Assembly (NCBI GenBank): GCA_029783825.1
Contig: JAREIK010008183.1
Span: 41,918-105,917, forward strand
Direction of reading: 5' to 3'
Source: Sapria himalayana
Taxonomy: Eukaryota > Streptophyta > Magnoliopsida > Malpighiales > Rafflesiaceae
DNA length: 64,000 nt
The notes under the pieces are model-generated. The model searched no databases and was not told the DNA's origin. It saw only the letters and a list, made by a program, of their open reading frames with translations. Positions within the stretch are counted from its first letter, which is position 1; each line of letters opens with the position of its first letter. Shown here one piece after another: positions 62,760-64,000 of this stretch. The translations under genes and the position numbers were made by a program.

Positions 62760-63655
62760 TATATATTCATACAAGTAGTTATATGTAGTTATATATAAAT
62801 GCATACAATGTTATAAACAAATATATAAATTTACATATATGTATACATAGTTATAAATATAGTTATATTTAATTATAAGAAGTTTTATATAATTATACAA
62901 ATATTTTTAAATAGTTATACACATTTAGTTAAACATAATGTTGTATGTCGTTATTAAAGTAATTATAAATATAGTAAAATGTGGTTATACATATCATTAA
63001 ACATATAGTTATACTTATATTTATACATTTTGGTATATATATTTTTTCATATAATTTTATATATTTATACATATAGTTATGTAAATGTATAGATATAGTT
63101 AAATACATTTTTATATACTAATATATACAAATGTATATTAAATATATGTTGTTAATTATATATTTAAATATAGTTATGTATAAATTTTTTATAGTTATGC
63201 ATATAGTAAAATACAATTATTTATAGTTATATGTTACTATACATATAGTATATATAGATATAAATAGTTATATATAGTTATATATAGTTTAACATATAGT
63301 TTTATATAGATATATTCATATAAGTAATTATAAGTAGTTATACATAAATATATACAAAGTTATAAACAATTATATAGATATACACACACACACACACACA
63401 CACACATATATGTATACATAGTTACAATATAGTTACATTTAATTATATAGAGTTTTATATAGTTAAACAAATAGTTATAAATAGTTATACACATATAGTT
63501 AGACATAATGTTGTATGTTGTTATACATGTAATTATAAATATTATTAATGTGGTTATACATATAGTTACACATATAGTTATACTTATATTTTTACAAGTA
63601 GGTATATATATTTTTTCATATAATTTTATATATTTATACATATAGTTATATATGG
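62626..63655. repeat. AT-rich tandem duplication, about 0.5-kb unit, two copies
   Basis: The segment from 62626 (ATAGTTATACATATAGTAAA) is repeated from about 63190. Both units run through ATATGTATACATAGTTA, an AACATAATGTTGTATG word (near 62933 and 63503) and TATATTTTTTCATATAATTT. The units differ in microsatellite content: (ACAT)n at 62718-62752 in the first, (AC)n at 63382-63405 in the second. Related words occur at 52080-52660 inside the inverted-repeat element. Confidence 0.75.
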
Positions 63656-64000
63656 CTAAGAAGGAAGGACATGGATAGGAACACGAGGATACAACATTTG
63701 GGATATGAGGACATGGTAAATTTCAAAAAACTAGGATAATGATATAGCTCGGACACGTCATAATAAAATAAAATAAAAATAAAAATAAAAATAATTATCT
63801 TTATAAATATTATTCTTAAAAAATATTGATAAAATAAAATAAAATTTATAGTTATCTTTAAAAATATTAGGTATTTTATAAAATAAAATAATATTTATAA
63901 TTATCTTATTTAATAAAATAATATTTTATAATTATCTTATTTTATAAAAAAAATAATTTTTTTATTTTATCACACCCCCCCCCCCCCTACCACGCCACAT
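63656..64000. other. End of window: AT-rich DNA with a degenerate repeat and poly-C
   Basis: 63660-63770 (GGACATGG, GGACACGTCAT words) resembles degenerate dispersed plant repeat sequence. AT-rich AAATAAAAT runs follow, then a C13 tract at 63975-63987. No gene seen. Confidence 0.5.

Noticed and set aside
63360..63641. 93-codon minus-strand frame with Thr/Ile/Cys runs
   Set aside because: Produced by the AT-rich duplicated unit and its (AC)n tract; no protein-like features.

Overview
The window is plant nuclear DNA, AT-rich and almost entirely repetitive. Evidence for a plant, probably an angiosperm, includes L1-type LINEs whose ORF2 ends in an RNase H domain, a CACTA (En/Spm) transposon terminus, a Tourist-like MITE with TTA target duplications, and a decayed intron-containing copy of a NO VEIN (NOV)-like gene. 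I see no intact host gene.

Positions 1 to about 50,650 form one composite block. A microsatellite built from TTC and TTA triplets (typical unit TTATTCTTC, 9 bp) alternates with LINE copies. All ten LINE copies lie on the minus strand, head to tail. Five are full length or nearly so, about 6.1-6.9 kb (A 27-6225, C 12984-19319, D 23451-30312, E 30881-37111, G 40693-46812). Two are 5'-truncated copies of 2-3 kb (B 9139-11450, H 47259-49839). Three are short 3'-end remnants (20867-21274, 22661-23328, 37879-38167). Each copy ends at its low-coordinate side in the same roughly 38-bp 3' box, then a short A-run, then the array. The copies belong to several interleaved subfamilies (A/G, B/E, C/H, D). 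This argues for repeated independent insertion into the array rather than duplication of one unit.

Each long LINE encodes ORF1 (DUF4283-like RNA-binding domain, with a CCHC zinc knuckle where preserved) and ORF2 (AP-like endonuclease, reverse transcriptase, zf-RVT zinc-binding region, RNase H). In all five long copies the ORF2 start overlaps the ORF1 stop in the same 8-nt arrangement, ATGNNTAR, suggesting coupled translation. No copy is intact. Many breaks are transitions such as Trp TGG to TAG or TGA. Several 5' ends carry short duplications of nearby internal element sequence, as expected from template switching during target-primed reverse transcription.

From 50,650 to 64,000 the sequence changes to AT-rich DNA. 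A roughly 3.6-kb element with inverted arms of about 1 kb (50650-54214) abuts the array and contains a 360-bp MITE. Next come a CACTA terminus with two tandem subterminal arrays (54358-55270), a second CACTA-like subterminal stretch (57801-58085), coding-like islands of unknown origin, the NOV-like pseudogene (60190-61010, minus strand), another copy of the inverted-repeat arm (62060-62530), and a roughly 0.5-kb AT-rich unit repeated twice (62626-63655).

The most notable system is the pairing of a LINE family with a triplet-based nonamer microsatellite as an apparent insertion niche. Its layout resembles Drosophila telomeric LINE arrays and microsatellite-targeting LINEs of animals.
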